Origin: Pseudoips prasinana
Taxonomy: Eukaryota > Arthropoda > Insecta > Lepidoptera > Nolidae
Assembly: GCA_951640165.1 (NCBI GenBank)
Contig: OX621241.1
Coordinates: 8,245,001-8,309,000 of the forward strand
Reading direction: 5' to 3'
DNA length: 64,000 nucleotides
Shown piece after piece: positions 45,770-58,312 of the stretch. Under the pieces are notes generated by a model. It saw only the letters and a program-made list of their open reading frames with translations, ran no database searches and was not told the DNA's origin. Position numbers and translations under genes: made by a program. Numbering within the stretch: the stretch's first letter is position 1; the number at the start of each line of letters is the position of its first letter.

Positions 45770-46815
45770 AATAAAGTTAAAAGCATGGAATATTTTTTGT
45801 AGTATCACCACCCGCGTATTCACGTCACCACGTACCGCGAACAACTTAATTTGAACGCTTAACACATCCCAATATCACACAAGTATCTGGCTTGACTAAA
45901 AGTAATCTCAATATTCCCTCTACATAAATAGGAGTCCAAAAAATGGTGGATATAAAACGTGAAAATGGCGATATTTTTCAGCGAAATTCTACTCATTGGT
46001 GAAATGAGTCAATGACACGGAATGAAACAAATACTCAGTAAAACGGTTAGTACCCCTTTCGAAGCGGATGAACTAAATCACAGATATTTAAGATGCGCTG
46101 AGAGACATTGCCGTGCCGGTGCAAATGACCATTCCGAGGACAGTACGTGGAAGGGCGACGTTGATAAATGGATTCCTACAGAGTACAGTTCTACACTCTA
46201 CACTGGACAAACGGAACTGATCAGATTGTACTTTATCCTACATGAAATGCTGTGAAAGGCGTCTTTGTTGGCGCATGAGTAATGAGCTCTCACCAAATAC
46301 AGAACCATTTAATTCTTAGAACTTTGAGTTCTCAAAACTTCGGCCATAATGTCATTGCATATTACATTGTGAAACATACGACTATCTCGCTCTCTCTATA
46401 CGTAATTAAAGTTTAAATTGTCATTGACCCGTGTTATTGATTTATCCAAACAATAATAAACAGTTTAATGAATACTGATACATTTATATTCCAGCTGTAA
46501 AAGCAACAAGGAGATCTCCAAGAAATATAACTAGAATGGGCAATGAATACGAAGAGTTTGGAACAACGAATTTTCCGATAGCCTCAAGGATATTTTCCAA
46601 CATCGGGTAAACATAACAATACCGGTTTATATTTAGTTTATACTAACCGACCAACAAATTACTAATTCATGAGGGTACGTAAGGAGAAATGGTAAAATAA
46701 AATTCAATTGCTTCCAACGTTTTATAGTAAAATGATTGGCCAAGGTACGCTGATTTTTTCTTTAATAAACCATAATGTTAAAGTAGACATTGAATACCTA
46801 AATCATAATTCTGGG
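45770..46815. other. Intronic sequence, nothing recognised
   Basis: A 77-codon plus-strand frame at 46022 has no recognisable content. Confidence 0.4.
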
Positions 46816-46820
46816 TGTAA

Positions 46821-47031
46821 TCTATATATATAAAAATCAATGCCACTTTTCGTTGTAATGTTATAACTCAACAACGCCTTTACTGATTTGGCTAATTTTG
46901 GTCTTGAATTAGTCGTGGAAGTCCAGGGAAGGTTTGTACGTAGAGAAAATTTAAAAATAGTCTTGAAAAAGTGTAAAATCAACATCTTTCTACACTCCCA
47001 AAGAGTAGCGAAGCACGTACCGGGCCGCTAG
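46821..47031 (+). mobile_element. Helitron-like element, first unit of a tandem dimer
   Basis: Starts TC after A (tctatatatataaaaatcaa) and ends gcacgtaccgggccgctag. The body shares cacttttcgttgtaatgtta and ggaagtccagggaaggtttg with the next unit. Confidence 0.75.
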
Positions 47032-47297
47032 TCTATAGATATAAAATTCAATGCCACTTTTCGTTGTAATGTTATAACTCATTAACGCCTTTACCGATTT
47101 GGCTAATTTTGGTCTTGAATTATTCGTGGAAGTCCAGGGAAGGTTTGTACGTAGAGAAAATTTTAAAAAAGTTTTGAGAAAGTGTTAAATCAACATCTTT
47201 TAGCAATTTAAAATAATTTTTTGTTTGAAGAAATGGACTTAATAACTATTTTTTTTACTATACCTTATTCGTGGCGAAGCACGTACCGGGCCGCTAG
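47032..47297 (+). mobile_element. Helitron-like element, second unit of a tandem dimer
   Basis: Begins tctatagatataaaattcaa directly after the CTAG of the first unit, and ends gcacgtaccgggccgctag followed by T. It is about 55 bp longer than the first unit in its distal part. Confidence 0.75.
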
Positions 47298-47300
47298 TTA

Positions 47301-47428
47301 TATATACAATTATGTAGTTACAAAAGAAAGTAGTATATATCAGTTATCTGGTTTCCATAATACAAGCTCTGCTTAGTTTGGGATCAAATGGCCGTTTGTG
47401 AATAATGTACCGGGATCTTATTATTAGA
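47301..47428 (+). repeat. SINE-B tail adjoining the Helitron dimer
   Basis: attatgtagttacaaaagaa, tatcagttatctggtttcca and acaagctctgcttagtttgg. The head is missing. Confidence 0.65.
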
Positions 47429-47429
47429 A

Positions 47430-48745
47430 AAGAATAAAAGCATTATAATGTTTATTTTGACATCACAGAAGTTAAACTTTAACCATCCGATGCTTAATAA
47501 GTTGGTGGATACGGAATACTCGTACCCAAGCGAGAAAAACGCAATAAATGACGAAGTTGATTCTTAAGAACAAAAAATGGACACATGAAAGACAACTTGA
47601 GTGAGAAATGTATTTCGAAAGCAAAAGAGAGCATATATTGCCATCTCAAATAAATTTATTTACTATACGGTACGATAAACCGGTGTGAATAGAAATTAAG
47701 GGGTGGATAGAGATTGGGTCAATATCCAAACATAAGTAAAATTTTGTTGGAGGTTTCTATGCATGTACACTTGAATTCTTCTATTAGCAGTATAGAACGT
47801 ATTATACTACAATAGTCTCCTACTAGTTTCGGATAGACAATAGATATTAATGAAATGTAAAAAGACCACGCCATGTTGTTGTTTATTAAAAATACTTTTC
47901 ACCGCACTTACTCCTGGTACGCTCTAAAATAATTGGAGAGGATTATAACTATGGACTCTATACAGCTAATACAGAACCCCGCATCTGTAATAAGATGACG
48001 CAAATACACAGATGTTTCAGTATGACAGAGATATTTTCCGCTTGTTTGACGTTTGATAATGATGATAAGGTGTCATTGAAATGTACGTCCATTCTACTAA
48101 AGAGGAGTAGACGATATCACGATACATAGAAAGCCTTAGCGAAGGAGGGTCGAACAATTTATTATCTACAAAATATGGGTTCTTCTTTCGGGTTCTTTGT
48201 AATGAATCTCCTTATAAACAAGTCACGCAAAATTTCTGAGAATATATATTGCATGTAGCCCTACAAAATGGACGAAATCAAAAATTTTACTGAAAATAGA
48301 TACCGAAATCGTATAAACGTAGGTTTCAGATAAGAATTTTTAATGATATCGAGGTCAAATTACGAAACACTTGTTTGGAATAACTATAAAGCTTAAACGA
48401 ATAAATATATGGACTGAATTTTAATTTCCTGTTTACATCGTAATTGGATGTTTATACAACAGAGAAAAAAGAAGGTTATTTTCATTATTTGCTGGCCTAT
48501 TTTTGAACAGTTAGGTTTGGTGCAAATGCGGCATATGTACGTAAAGGCGGACAGGGGTCAAACGGTAATAAATGGGAGCTTAGGAGTTAGGACGGTGACC
48601 GTTCCGCCATGGTCGCTGTTGCCATGTATTTACTGGTTTATGTAGATGTTTACCCATTAGGTCGTCCCACGGGATAACAATGCCGTCATTTAAAAGCTAT
48701 GTTTATTTTTAAAGGGCTTTGTACAACTTATAGTAACATTAGGTA
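47430..48745. other. Intronic sequence, nothing recognised
   Basis: No gene or repeat signal. Confidence 0.45.
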
Positions 48746-48751
48746 AATTAC

Positions 48752-49020
48752 GGGCCTGTTAGCGTGGTTGGTAAATGCTTGCCTTTCTCGCCGATTTTTG
48801 TGGGTTCGATTTCAACCCAGGACAGATATTTGTATGCATAAACATGTCTGTTTGTCGTCAGGGTGTAATTATCTATATAATTATGTATTTACAAAAGAAA
48901 GTGTACAAAAGAAGTATATGTAATATATCAGTTATCTGGTTTGCATTGTACAAGCTCTGCTTAATTTGGGATCAGATGGCCGTGTGTAAATAACGTCCCA
49001 GGATATTATTATATTATGTA
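48752..49020 (+). repeat. SINE-B, full-length copy
   Basis: ttagcgtggttggtaaatgc and gtgggttcgatttcaaccc head, acatgtctgtttgtcgtcag, tcagttatctggtttgcatt, and a gtcccaggatattattatat end. Confidence 0.85.
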
Positions 49021-49864
49021 TTATTAAATACTATACAAAATACTCCATTACGGTTACTCAAATACATTTTGTGCACTCAAATGGCTAGCAGCTCAGCATG
49101 ATTTTACTGCCACAATATGGCTGTAACGAAGATTTCCAGCTACCTGTCACAATGTGTTCCACACAAAACAATACATTCCTTAAAATTATACGATAAGCAA
49201 TGTTTGTATTAGAGATATATTTGAATATGTCCTTAATTACTTCCATAATAATATATACTAATATATAATACAGCTAGAATACATGTGCAAGATAGAGTGT
49301 CACATTACACGCTACATTATTAGTAACAGCTTCGCGTCTATAAAGTGCCGGTCCTATTCGCCACTTGATATTTGACACAAATCCTTGTTTCTCATATTGT
49401 GTAACGCAGAAATAAAGTGAGGAACTTATGGAAACTATGGGAACGATCGGGAATACAATTTGATTTCACATACATAAAAAAACGTTTCGCTTTAACCAAT
49501 GTGACTAACGCGATAAATATGTATAAATAAAAGTTCAAAGCATGCGACTACGAAGAGAACAAACAAAAACGAAACGCTCTCTGTAGTGTTGCATTTGTTT
49601 TTTTTTTTAACTAAACGTTTACAGTTAGCCTACGAGGGTATCACTGTTACACCGGACAATAGGCCCACGGGGGCTCAAAGGGGGCGCCAGAGGGGCCCCC
49701 TTTGAGATTCAAAAGACTTGACTGGTTCAGTTACTGACATATAGTTGTATAAGAGGAGAGTTTTGTAAAAGTTTCACTCTAAGTTACTAAGCGAAGACGC
49801 GGGCGATTTAGGATCGGAGCCGAACCCTAACCGAGAACCTAAACATCATATATCACTAATACTG

Positions 49865-50071
49865 CTTACTTACTTATCGCATGGGCAGTGATTACCCTGG
49901 TGTCAAAGTTCTTCAAGCCGCCCAGTAGGCCTGCGACATGGCTTAACGACTATTGCCTAATGGCTACAACCGGGACCGACCGCTTAACGTGCCCTCTGGA
50001 GATCAAAATCACGGAGACGCTCAAAGAACAAATCAAATTTGGCGGCCACCCATCTATGGACTGACCGCGAG
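49865..50071 (-). repeat. 5S rRNA-derived SINE, minus copy of an inverted pair
   Basis: atgggcagtgattaccctgg, gacatggcttaacgacta and ggcggccacccatctatgga, reading the family in reverse. Confidence 0.75.
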
Positions 50072-50077
50072 TCTTGA

Positions 50078-50205
50078 TACTTCGGAGAGCACGTTAAACT
50101 GCCGGTTCCGTTTGTAGCCATTAGACAACAGTCGTTAAGCCATGTCAGAAGCCTACGGTTGGCTTGAAAATTCTGACACTACCCATATGATACGTAAGTA
50201 ATGGT
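50078..50205 (+). repeat. 5S rRNA-derived SINE, plus copy of an inverted pair
   Basis: acttcggagagcacgttaaa, agacaacagtcgttaagcca and tgtcagaagcctacggttgg, with no 5S-like head. It faces the copy at 49865..50071. Confidence 0.75.
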
Positions 50206-50289
50206 AATAAAGCGTTTATTAATAAACAGCGTGATGCTTTCTAATTCCGTACCTGCATTAGGTTATTAAGTAAAGTTTGTAACAGAATA

Positions 50290-50420
50290 GTCAATGAAGC
50301 TCAACCATTAAGCGGCGGGGGGCGGTGCCGATAGCGCGGCCCGACGAATTTCCACCACATTTTCTTTATTCCTCTCGCGGCAGGATTTTCCGTAAGATGC
50401 TAATCTACACAATGGAAATT
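50290..50420. other. GC-rich segment, unassigned
   Basis: aagcggcggggggcggtgcc and gatagcgcggcccgacgaat, followed by ctctcgcggcaggattttcc. No repeat partner in the window. Confidence 0.3.
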
Positions 50421-50514
50421 AACTGGCAAAGAAAAAACTCCGCAATACCGATCTTATTTCCATTTATAAACACGATAAAACTTTATGTGAAAGTTCAGTA
50501 GAAGAAAATAGACT

Positions 50515-50770
50515 AGCCTGTTGGTCTAGCGGTTAGTGACGCTGTCTGCTAAGCCTGAGGTCGTGGGTTCGATTCTCACCCGGGACAAATCTTTGTGTGA
50601 TGAACACGATTATTTGTTCTGTGTCTGGGTGTTATTAAATCTATAATACGTATTTATTTAGAAATATATAAGTATCTTTATCGGTTGTCTAGTTACCATA
50701 GTACAGGCTCTGCCTAGTTTGGGATAAGACAGCAGTGTATAAATTATGCTAAGATATTTATTATTTATTT
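50515..50770 (+). repeat. SINE-B, full-length copy with strong tRNA-like head
   Basis: ttggtctagcggttagtgac and gaggtcgtgggttcgattct head, then gttctgtgtctgggtgtta, tcggttgtctagttaccata and caggctctgcctagtttggg. Confidence 0.85.
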
Positions 50771-50774
50771 AAAA

Positions 50775-51590
50775 ACAAGAGGCAAAACGGTTGGAAATTC
50801 TAAAGAAAGCGCGACCATTCAATATTGGTGACGATGTGACTTTTACAAATAATAAAAGCAGAGAGAAAGTACCACTGCAGTTAACATGTAAGGCACATGC
50901 TTTTAAATTCCAAATTAACTGTTATCCTTGTCTTTAAGTAAGGCAAGGTAAAAGTAATCGTTTTCGCCAGAAATGAAATTACTCAGTAGTCAAAGCTTAC
51001 ATCGCTCATTACTGCGCCGCTTATTTTATCGCTTAATACCTATTTAACCATTTAAAATGATTCAAAAAGAAAAAGTTACAGACGCACTCGAGTCTCAACT
51101 TTTTTAATGTTATTATTCGATGCCCATAAAAAAAATACATTACATACCCTAGAAATAGTAGAGAATTTCATTGAAATAAAAAATAATCATTTTTATTGAA
51201 TTACAAAAAGGTTATTTTTCATTGAATTACTAAGCTAAGTTAAGTTAAAAATGTAAAAGCTAGCTAGTTAGTAGCTAAGATTATTATCTAGAAATCGATC
51301 GATTTTTACACTTGATTTTTCTATATTATTGGTAATCAATTATTAAATTCCAATCAATTATCAAAGTTCGATCAAAATTCGAACGAATCAAAATTATCAA
51401 GAGGTTTTAATAGCCAAACATGTTACTGGCACTTAAAAAAGAGTTATTAAAAAATGCTTTTAAAAATAATTTCTTAAAAAGTGTTTAAATAAGTTTCGTC
51501 GTTCAAAAACATTCCTGTCATGTCCTGTGTACCTTACACATTACAACAATAACTCCACCATCCGCAATTATTCCGAGTAACGAAGACAGC
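50775..51590. other. AT-rich intronic sequence, nothing recognised
   Basis: No gene or repeat signal. Confidence 0.5.
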
Positions 51591-51599
51591 TCCAGCCAG

Positions 51600-52140
51600 A
51601 TATAATAATATTATCCAACATTTCCAAACTTAAAGCCTACGATTCCGAAATGCGACAGAGAAATATATAAAAACTCGCGTTTGTTCACGAATACAGGTGG
51701 CAGGTGGAGATTCAATGCGCCATGATACTCTTCATTACGACAGCATGAATATATTTGCATTGTCAATGAGACGACTGTTTTCCATGAAACTGTACCTACA
51801 GCTTTGACTACACTTAACCGTTAGAGTACATTATACAGATGAATAAAAAGAAAAGCAAATTTCGGAGCCGCATTACGGTAGCGTTTATCTAAAGCCTATC
51901 GGGCAAGGTTCCAAGACGTCATCGAGCCGTGCGATGCGAGGGAGCGGCGGCCCGGACAAGGGGCCACGCCAGCACTGATCTCTCGAGCCTGGAGCCAAGA
52001 AACCTCTCAGCCACCACGTGCCAAGTACCCACGGTTTTGCGAACTCTTAGCTGTATTTACATATTGCTTGAAAACTGGATGGCGCCGCGGTTCCGTTAAC
52101 GATGTAACCACGATTCAAACGCTTCGAAGTAAGTTACTAT
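51600..52140. other. GC-enriched repeat-poor island, candidate regulatory or transcribed element
   Basis: The core 51920..52040 is very GC- and CpG-rich (catcgagccgtgcgatgcga, gagcggcggcccggacaagg). Two plus-strand frames are open through it, but neither translation resembles a known protein. Unlike the SINEs, no block recurs elsewhere in the window. It could be an alternative nemo promoter or first exon, a non-coding RNA or an enhancer; none can be chosen from sequence. Confidence 0.35.
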
Positions 52141-52149
52141 GATGCAATT

Positions 52150-54325
52150 AATATTGAATAATGTGGAGGAAACAGCGGCGCTCAGTATATTAGTTTCATA
52201 CATTATCTATTAGACAGTTTTGAACGCAATAACCTCTAACATCGAAACAATCACATATACTAAACATAGTTATACAGTTGGTAGAGACGGTTGTTACTCG
52301 CAAAGAAATATTGGACACGTTAACACGATGAGAACTAATTCCGTAGCTCGATTAATCATTTGAGGAAACGCCAGTTGGCGAGCGTCGGCCTCCACTCCAT
52401 TCATTGATGACTGATTAACTGTTTTGGGAGTTGCATGAGAATTACTTTGATAACAAGAGGGGTGCAAAGCAGCATATGGCCGAAAAAATTGCTTTGAGGG
52501 TGGATATGTACAATGTACGCAAATAAGTTTTGAGAGAGAAAACACGAAATCGCTTTCAGTCCCATATGAAACAGAAGCTGTGTTGTGTTGCGTCTTTTAG
52601 TCACCGTTATGGTTATTGCGTTGAATTATACTACCAGAATGTATAGGTCTCTATTGCTAAAATGTCTGAAACAAGTAGTGGTCTATTTGGAAATAAAACA
52701 GTTATCCGTGAATTTTATAAAAAGCAATCTCCCAAGAATATTAAATGTTTGCTTTCGTGTAAAAATTCTCACGTAATCGTATGAACTGCTAGCTTATAAC
52801 AGTACGTTATTTATTAAACATAATCACGAATACGACATGCCGCAGTACTTTTTTAAAAGAGATATAACATCGATATGCTGGTAGGTAAAATCTACCAGAT
52901 ATCTTAAGCGAAACCGAAAAACAGATTGGCGATGTCTTTAAATCGGCAGACAGATTAATGCGAGGCTTAAACGTCTACAATAGCCGCGTTGACAAGATGA
53001 GTAACAAAAAGTAATGGTAAACTGAAGAGTACAAATTTAATCTAGGGGTCTAGCCAGGCTCAAGCTCCCGAGAGGGGACGTTACCGAAATTGCCAGAATA
53101 CATTAACGGAAGGGACGCCTCCACCCTTTCCCAACATCTTGCAAATAAGCTACGGCTTAAAATCTGTCAGAACTGAATTGCTAACATTCGCTTTCGCCTC
53201 ACTATCGTTCATACATTCGTGTTACACTACAATTAAAACCTAAACTTTCTATTTTGCGTACACAATAAGAGCGTGTATTATGGCTGCGAAGCTATAACTC
53301 TCAGTTATATCATTGAAAGACTTAATGAAGTCGTGGAAATATCATAAAAGTGGTTATTTATGGCGAGATTCTTCTACCTTAAACGACGGCGCTGCAAATA
53401 AAACCAAGGATTAATGTTTCACGAAGACCTCGACGTTATGTTATATGCGTAACGTCAATTTTAGCATGCTTTTGTTGGCAGTTTGTATTGTTCTTTATGT
53501 ACTCCTGATAAGTAACTAAGTTACAATGTCTCACATAATTTAACAAGACGTTTAATAGTATATAAGACATAACCGCAAGTGGTACTTAGCCAACATACAT
53601 TTGACGACCTGGATGCGAAATTATATTGGTTAGTTTTGGCGTCTTTCTCGACTCGGAAAGTTGCATTATGTTTGAAATCTTGACGTGACTTTAACAATGA
53701 TACAGAAGAATTTTTCCAGATTCTGTTTACTAAAACGTTCAGAAATTTAAGACGCTTGTAAAATAAAAATATATGACTCCGAATATTTTAATGGTCTAGT
53801 ATACGCCGTGGAGCGCGTAGCCTCAAGACTGACAACTTGATTGCGCCTCTTACAAGTTTTACTATCGTTTTTATGTCAGCATCATATTTTTTACGATTCC
53901 TGTACAGTGGTCCTAGGCTACTGAAGCATCGCAGACCATATGAGTAGGTCTACCATTTTTATCTGACCTTACATGTTGTGAGTGCGTCTTTGAAACTAGC
54001 AACGTTACATAAATAACTTTACCGCGATGGACTATAAACATAAAACGTGTTACCGTACCCTTGACGATCCGACCTGAGCACGACTCGTGTACCACAGAAA
54101 TACCATTTCGGGAAACAAACTTTCGTTTTATATTGGTGCTTTTGGAATGCAAACATACAAGAGCATTTATTTGATCAGGTACTCTTCCAGCCGTAGCTTT
54201 GGCGTCAAATTTCTGTTTACTGAATATTTTATAACGTTCTATATATTTTTGTTAGTTTAAGAACCAAAACCACTGCACCAGTGTGACGCCATCGTAAAGA
54301 GTGTAATTGAGTGGTTAATATATGA
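52150..54325. other. Intronic sequence, nothing recognised
   Basis: Mixed composition; short frames on both strands without recognisable content. Confidence 0.45.
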
Positions 54326-54329
54326 AAAT

Positions 54330-54510
54330 TATATAAATAACTAATTTATTTCGTGGAATATATACAGTTACACATATACAGTACATATATACAATTTATT
54401 TATTTAGATAAACTTTAGTGCAATGGATTGTACATAGGCGGAGTAAATGCCGAAGGTATTGACTACCAATCGACCTTAGGAAGGTGGAGTACAATTGACT
54501 AGTTACACCC
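54330..54510 (-). repeat. LINE 3' UTR fragment
   Basis: Minus strand: aatcgaattg-free block ggtagtcaataccttcggca, tttactccgcctatgtacaa and tttattt-rich end. This block is usual in Lepidoptera Jockey-type LINE tails. Confidence 0.5.
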
Positions 54511-54589
54511 CCCGTTTAGCAAATTATATTACCAAAAGTAGAAGAATACAAGACATTTAAATGAATGATGCTTTACAAGGTTTCCTTTA

Positions 54590-55010
54590 TCTATACATAT
54601 AATAAAATCGTCGGAAACTCTTCAACAAAAGTCAAACTGTACATGGAATATTTTTTTAAAAGCATACTTGGGGCGTGATCTATCTATACATAAATAATAA
54701 AATCGTACGAAAGTCAAAACTGTACATTGAATATTTTTTTAAAAGGATACTTGAGGCGTGATCTACAATCGATATCGAAGCCAAAAATATAGTTCTTAGA
54801 ATTTTTGTCTGTGTGTCTGTTTGTCTGTATATATGTCCGGGCTAAACTCAAAAGGTACTGCATGGATTTACTTCAAATTTTGTATGAATATTACTAAGAG
54901 GTCGAGTCAACATATATGCTACATATTATCACGCTATCACGTACGGGGTGGAGGGGGGAGCTATGGTGATATATAAAATTTAACGCGGGTATAACCGCGG
55001 GGACAGCTAG
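54590..55010 (+). mobile_element. Helitron-like element with duplicated 5' end
   Basis: tctatacatataataaaatc at 54590 is repeated as tctatacataaataataaaa at 54683, each after A. The element runs through cgatatcgaagccaaaaata and tcaaaaggtactgcatggat to aaccgcggggacagctag followed by T. Related to 33260..33579. Confidence 0.75.
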
Positions 55011-55652
55011 TATCACATAAAAATAATGTTAAGAAATACGTATACTATACATAGCTATTTTTGGATCCTTATCAAAAACTAGCGACGTACTTAATTAAAA
55101 CGTATCGCATACGAATGATGTTCTGAACTTAGTAGTGTAGATAAAAATTAACTCCAACGATTGACACATGTGCAACTGTAGCACAAGAAACGAAAGCCAT
55201 ATGGTGCGAATGTGCACTTCAAGTGGAGGCCGAGGCAAATTTCTACAGATTACGACGCTGTATTTTCTCTAGCAGACATCTTGGAATTTTTTCACCGTCT
55301 TTGCAGGGTGAAATAAGAAGGTTAAAATCTACTTAGCTTTTATAAATTTGCTTAGTAAATTTTAAAAGGGAGATTTAACATTTGTTATGTGGCCTAAGAT
55401 AATACCATCACATTTTGACTTTAATGCCATAATGTTATTCTACATTTTCGATAAGTACAAATTCTATAGCTCAGTATAATATATGTTACATTATTATTAA
55501 ACCATTTTACTTTTTTAAAGTCTAACAAGCACTATTTCCCGATTATTATGTCCCGATTTCTAGCCAAAAACCATAGCCGGGGGAAGATCAAGGCTGTTAA
55601 AACTGCTTGGGGCTACTTCTAATATTCTCAACTACTAGCAGAAGTAGTCATA

Positions 55653-55840
55653 TCCACCGGTCTGTAAACGATCGAAAAGTAATAATCATAATACACGGAA
55701 TAATATTTTTAGCTTCTGAGGCCAAGTTAATCAACTGGCCCCAATTAAACGGCTAATCATTAAACGGCTAATCATTAAACGGCAGTCATTAAACAGCTTT
55801 TGGGTGGGCTTAAACAACTCGGTCACCATAGTAAACTACA
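55653..55840 (+). repeat. 5S-SINE, strongly degenerate
   Basis: atccaccggtctgtaaacga and gcagtcattaaacagctttt, gggtgggcttaaacaactcg. The centre is rearranged, with taaacggctaatcat repeated in tandem. Confidence 0.5.
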
Positions 55841-55846
55841 GCATAT

Positions 55847-55987
55847 AATAATAATATAATATCCTGGGACATTATTCACACACGGCCATCTGATCTCAAA
55901 GTAAGCAGAGCTTGTACTGTGGATATCAGATAACTGTTTTTTTTTTTGTAAATACATACTTATATAGATAACTTACACCCAGATACA
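55847..55987 (-). repeat. SINE-B, headless copy
   Basis: atcctgggacattattcaca, cacggccatctgatctcaaa and gcagagcttgtactgtggat. It stops at ttacacccagatac before the tRNA-like head. Confidence 0.7.
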
Positions 55988-56490
55988 GTAACTTAGTTAC
56001 TATCTGAAAACCAGCAGTATACCAAAATATACACATGTATTTCACAGAAAAAGGTAAAACATGCAAATCAAATCGTCAATATAACGCACACTAACTCATA
56101 AAAATCCTACGACATCCGCTCACCTGTTTCCGTTTTACTACAACTGACTACAAGTGAATCAATTAATTGGATTGACGACTCTGCCAGTCACGCGCGCACC
56201 ATCCTAGTTACAAAACATAGAGCCACAAACAAACAGATTGTTGCCTTTGGCGTTCATCGAAGTTCTAAGTTAGAAATTTAAGGTGTTATAGTTAAATCAA
56301 CAATAAAAGGGATTTATTGGCTTTGGATAATGGATAATAAATATTAGGATATCAGTATGATTTCGATCTCTACGATGAATTCAAATAACTCCAGTAAGAA
56401 CAATTAATTCAAGAACAAAGAATTTTATGTAGAGTCCTGTCGCCGTCAAGCCATCTAGTTACATAGTGGTTAGTACTTAGATATAGCGGC

Positions 56491-56732
56491 CAGATGCTCT
56501 CACCGATCCGTAAGTGATTGGCAAGGTTAAGCAACTAGGCTTGCGGTTAGTTCATAGATTGGTGACCGCCAAAGTGGTTTAATTAATGAGCATCTCCGTG
56601 CTTCGGAGGGCACGTGAAGCTTACGGTTCCGGTTGCAGCCGTTAGGCAACAGTCGTTAAGCCATTTCAGATGCCTAATGGGCGGATTGAATACTCTGACA
56701 CTAGGGTAACCACCGCCCATACAATAAGTAGT
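56491..56732 (+). repeat. 5S rRNA-derived SINE, full copy
   Basis: ctctcaccgatccgtaagtg, aaggttaagcaactaggctt, ttggtgaccgccaaagtggt, and ggtaaccaccgcccatacaa at the end. Confidence 0.8.
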
Positions 56733-56739
56733 TATAGCG

Positions 56740-58030
56740 GCGTTATCACTTGAACTTAACGATATACATATTTCTTTAAAAAACCGCAACTAAAAATAAT
56801 GAGTACCTAAATAATAAATACTGAATTTTAAATAACTAGACAAAGGCTAGTCTTAAGTATAAATTCTATCAAAGATTAAGATACGTTCGAAGTTATGAAA
56901 CCAATCCTTGTGAAAATACTGGTGTTAAATATTAGACCAAATATGTTTTTTTGTATAGTAGATAGATAAAAACTGTAAAAGCACTAAGGTTATAACCGAG
57001 ACTTCTTAAGCAACTGCAGCGATGTTTTCTGGACATTGTTCCAAGCGTTTCTTTTTTATTAGTTTCAGCCCACAAAAGCTGAGACGGAGATAGCTGGGGG
57101 AGAAATCTTCGTCACAATGGGTTCACTGACTGGGACTGGAAAGCAATCTGAAGTTCAGAGCAGTTTTACTGTTGACTATAAATATTTGGAATGTGCAACG
57201 CAAAGCTATATTATAATTTCTTTCTTTAAATGACAAAGCACTGTTTCAACTAGGCTATGTAGCTCTTATTTTGTAGAGACTTAGGGTAGTGTACATGAAG
57301 AAATCGCGATAGAAGTCCGGAGGAGTAATTACACGAGTTTGCCTGTTCCTAGCGCCAAATATGTATTATCTACCGCTTTTGCCTTCCAAACTTAGAAAAG
57401 ATCAACCGATATTAAGTTTGTGAATACCACCCACAGAATACATATAAATATCTGTTCGCGGAAAACAAGATTAAGAAAACATTTTGCACTATACTAAAAT
57501 CATAATTACAAATCAATTTATTTTCTCATTACAATTAAGGTTCTTATTCTGGGAATAAGGTAATAACAATCTATCAATACCAATCTTGAATCGAACCTTG
57601 TGAGAGACTAGTGGCTTCAGTAGGTTTAAAAGTAACCTGTATTACAGATCACCAGGACCCTACGCGGTTTCGTCGTATAACAATTCATGCCTACTAGACT
57701 AAACTACACGTTAACGACTATGATTAGGTATACTATTGATATAGGGCTTGCAATGTAGTTACGGTGAGGGAGTAAGTGCGTTACTATGTGTCAATATTAG
57801 TGTAAGAGGAAGTGGGAATTTATGGACGACATTACTGGCAGCACCATGCGGTATTCAACTTTTGTAACGATTATTGTAGCCTGTCTTAATTTAGAGTATA
57901 AGTAATCTCGATTTCAAATTATACCTATACACAATGAGCGTGCTTTTTTTACTAAAATACAGACGTTTGAGATTTTAGTTGAAAACTTATGATTTGCTCA
58001 CGGAATTTGCCATAAGACATTGGTTTAATA
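56740..58030. other. Intronic sequence, nothing recognised
   Basis: No gene or repeat signal. Confidence 0.45.
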
Positions 58031-58032
58031 AT

Positions 58033-58312
58033 GCCTCCTGGTAGAATTTCGGCCATGGCGGCCAGCCTCGATGGGGATTAGCCATGTACGCGGGGCATAT
58101 TATAGTCTACAAGGGTGTGCCGCAAACACAGGCGTATTAGTTATTCCATCACTCGCATGATCCGGTGGGACGACTAGCGGCACGGGGTTTAATACTCCCA
58201 GATTTCGGGCTGATACTGAGAAATATTTTTAACGAAAAAATGCTAAAATCACTATTGGCCCGATCCGGGATTTGAACCGAAGATCTTATTATCTACGGTT
58301 GAACGAGGTTTA
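58033..58312 (-). repeat. SINE-A copy with decayed tRNA head
   Basis: tagaatttcggccatggcgg, gggtgtgccgcaaacacagg and gatccgggatttgaaccgaa. The head is interrupted near gttgaacgagg. An internal deletion removes the middle block seen in 20150..20510. Confidence 0.75.

Noticed and set aside
46022..46255. A 77-residue plus-strand protein
   Set aside because: No recognisable motif, no neighbouring gene signals; indistinguishable from chance.
57297..57320. Possible end of the upstream nemo exon (gaagaaatc on the plus strand)
   Set aside because: Neighbouring codons do not encode the expected DFFQE or the ALDILQPPH stretch, and no splice donor fits.
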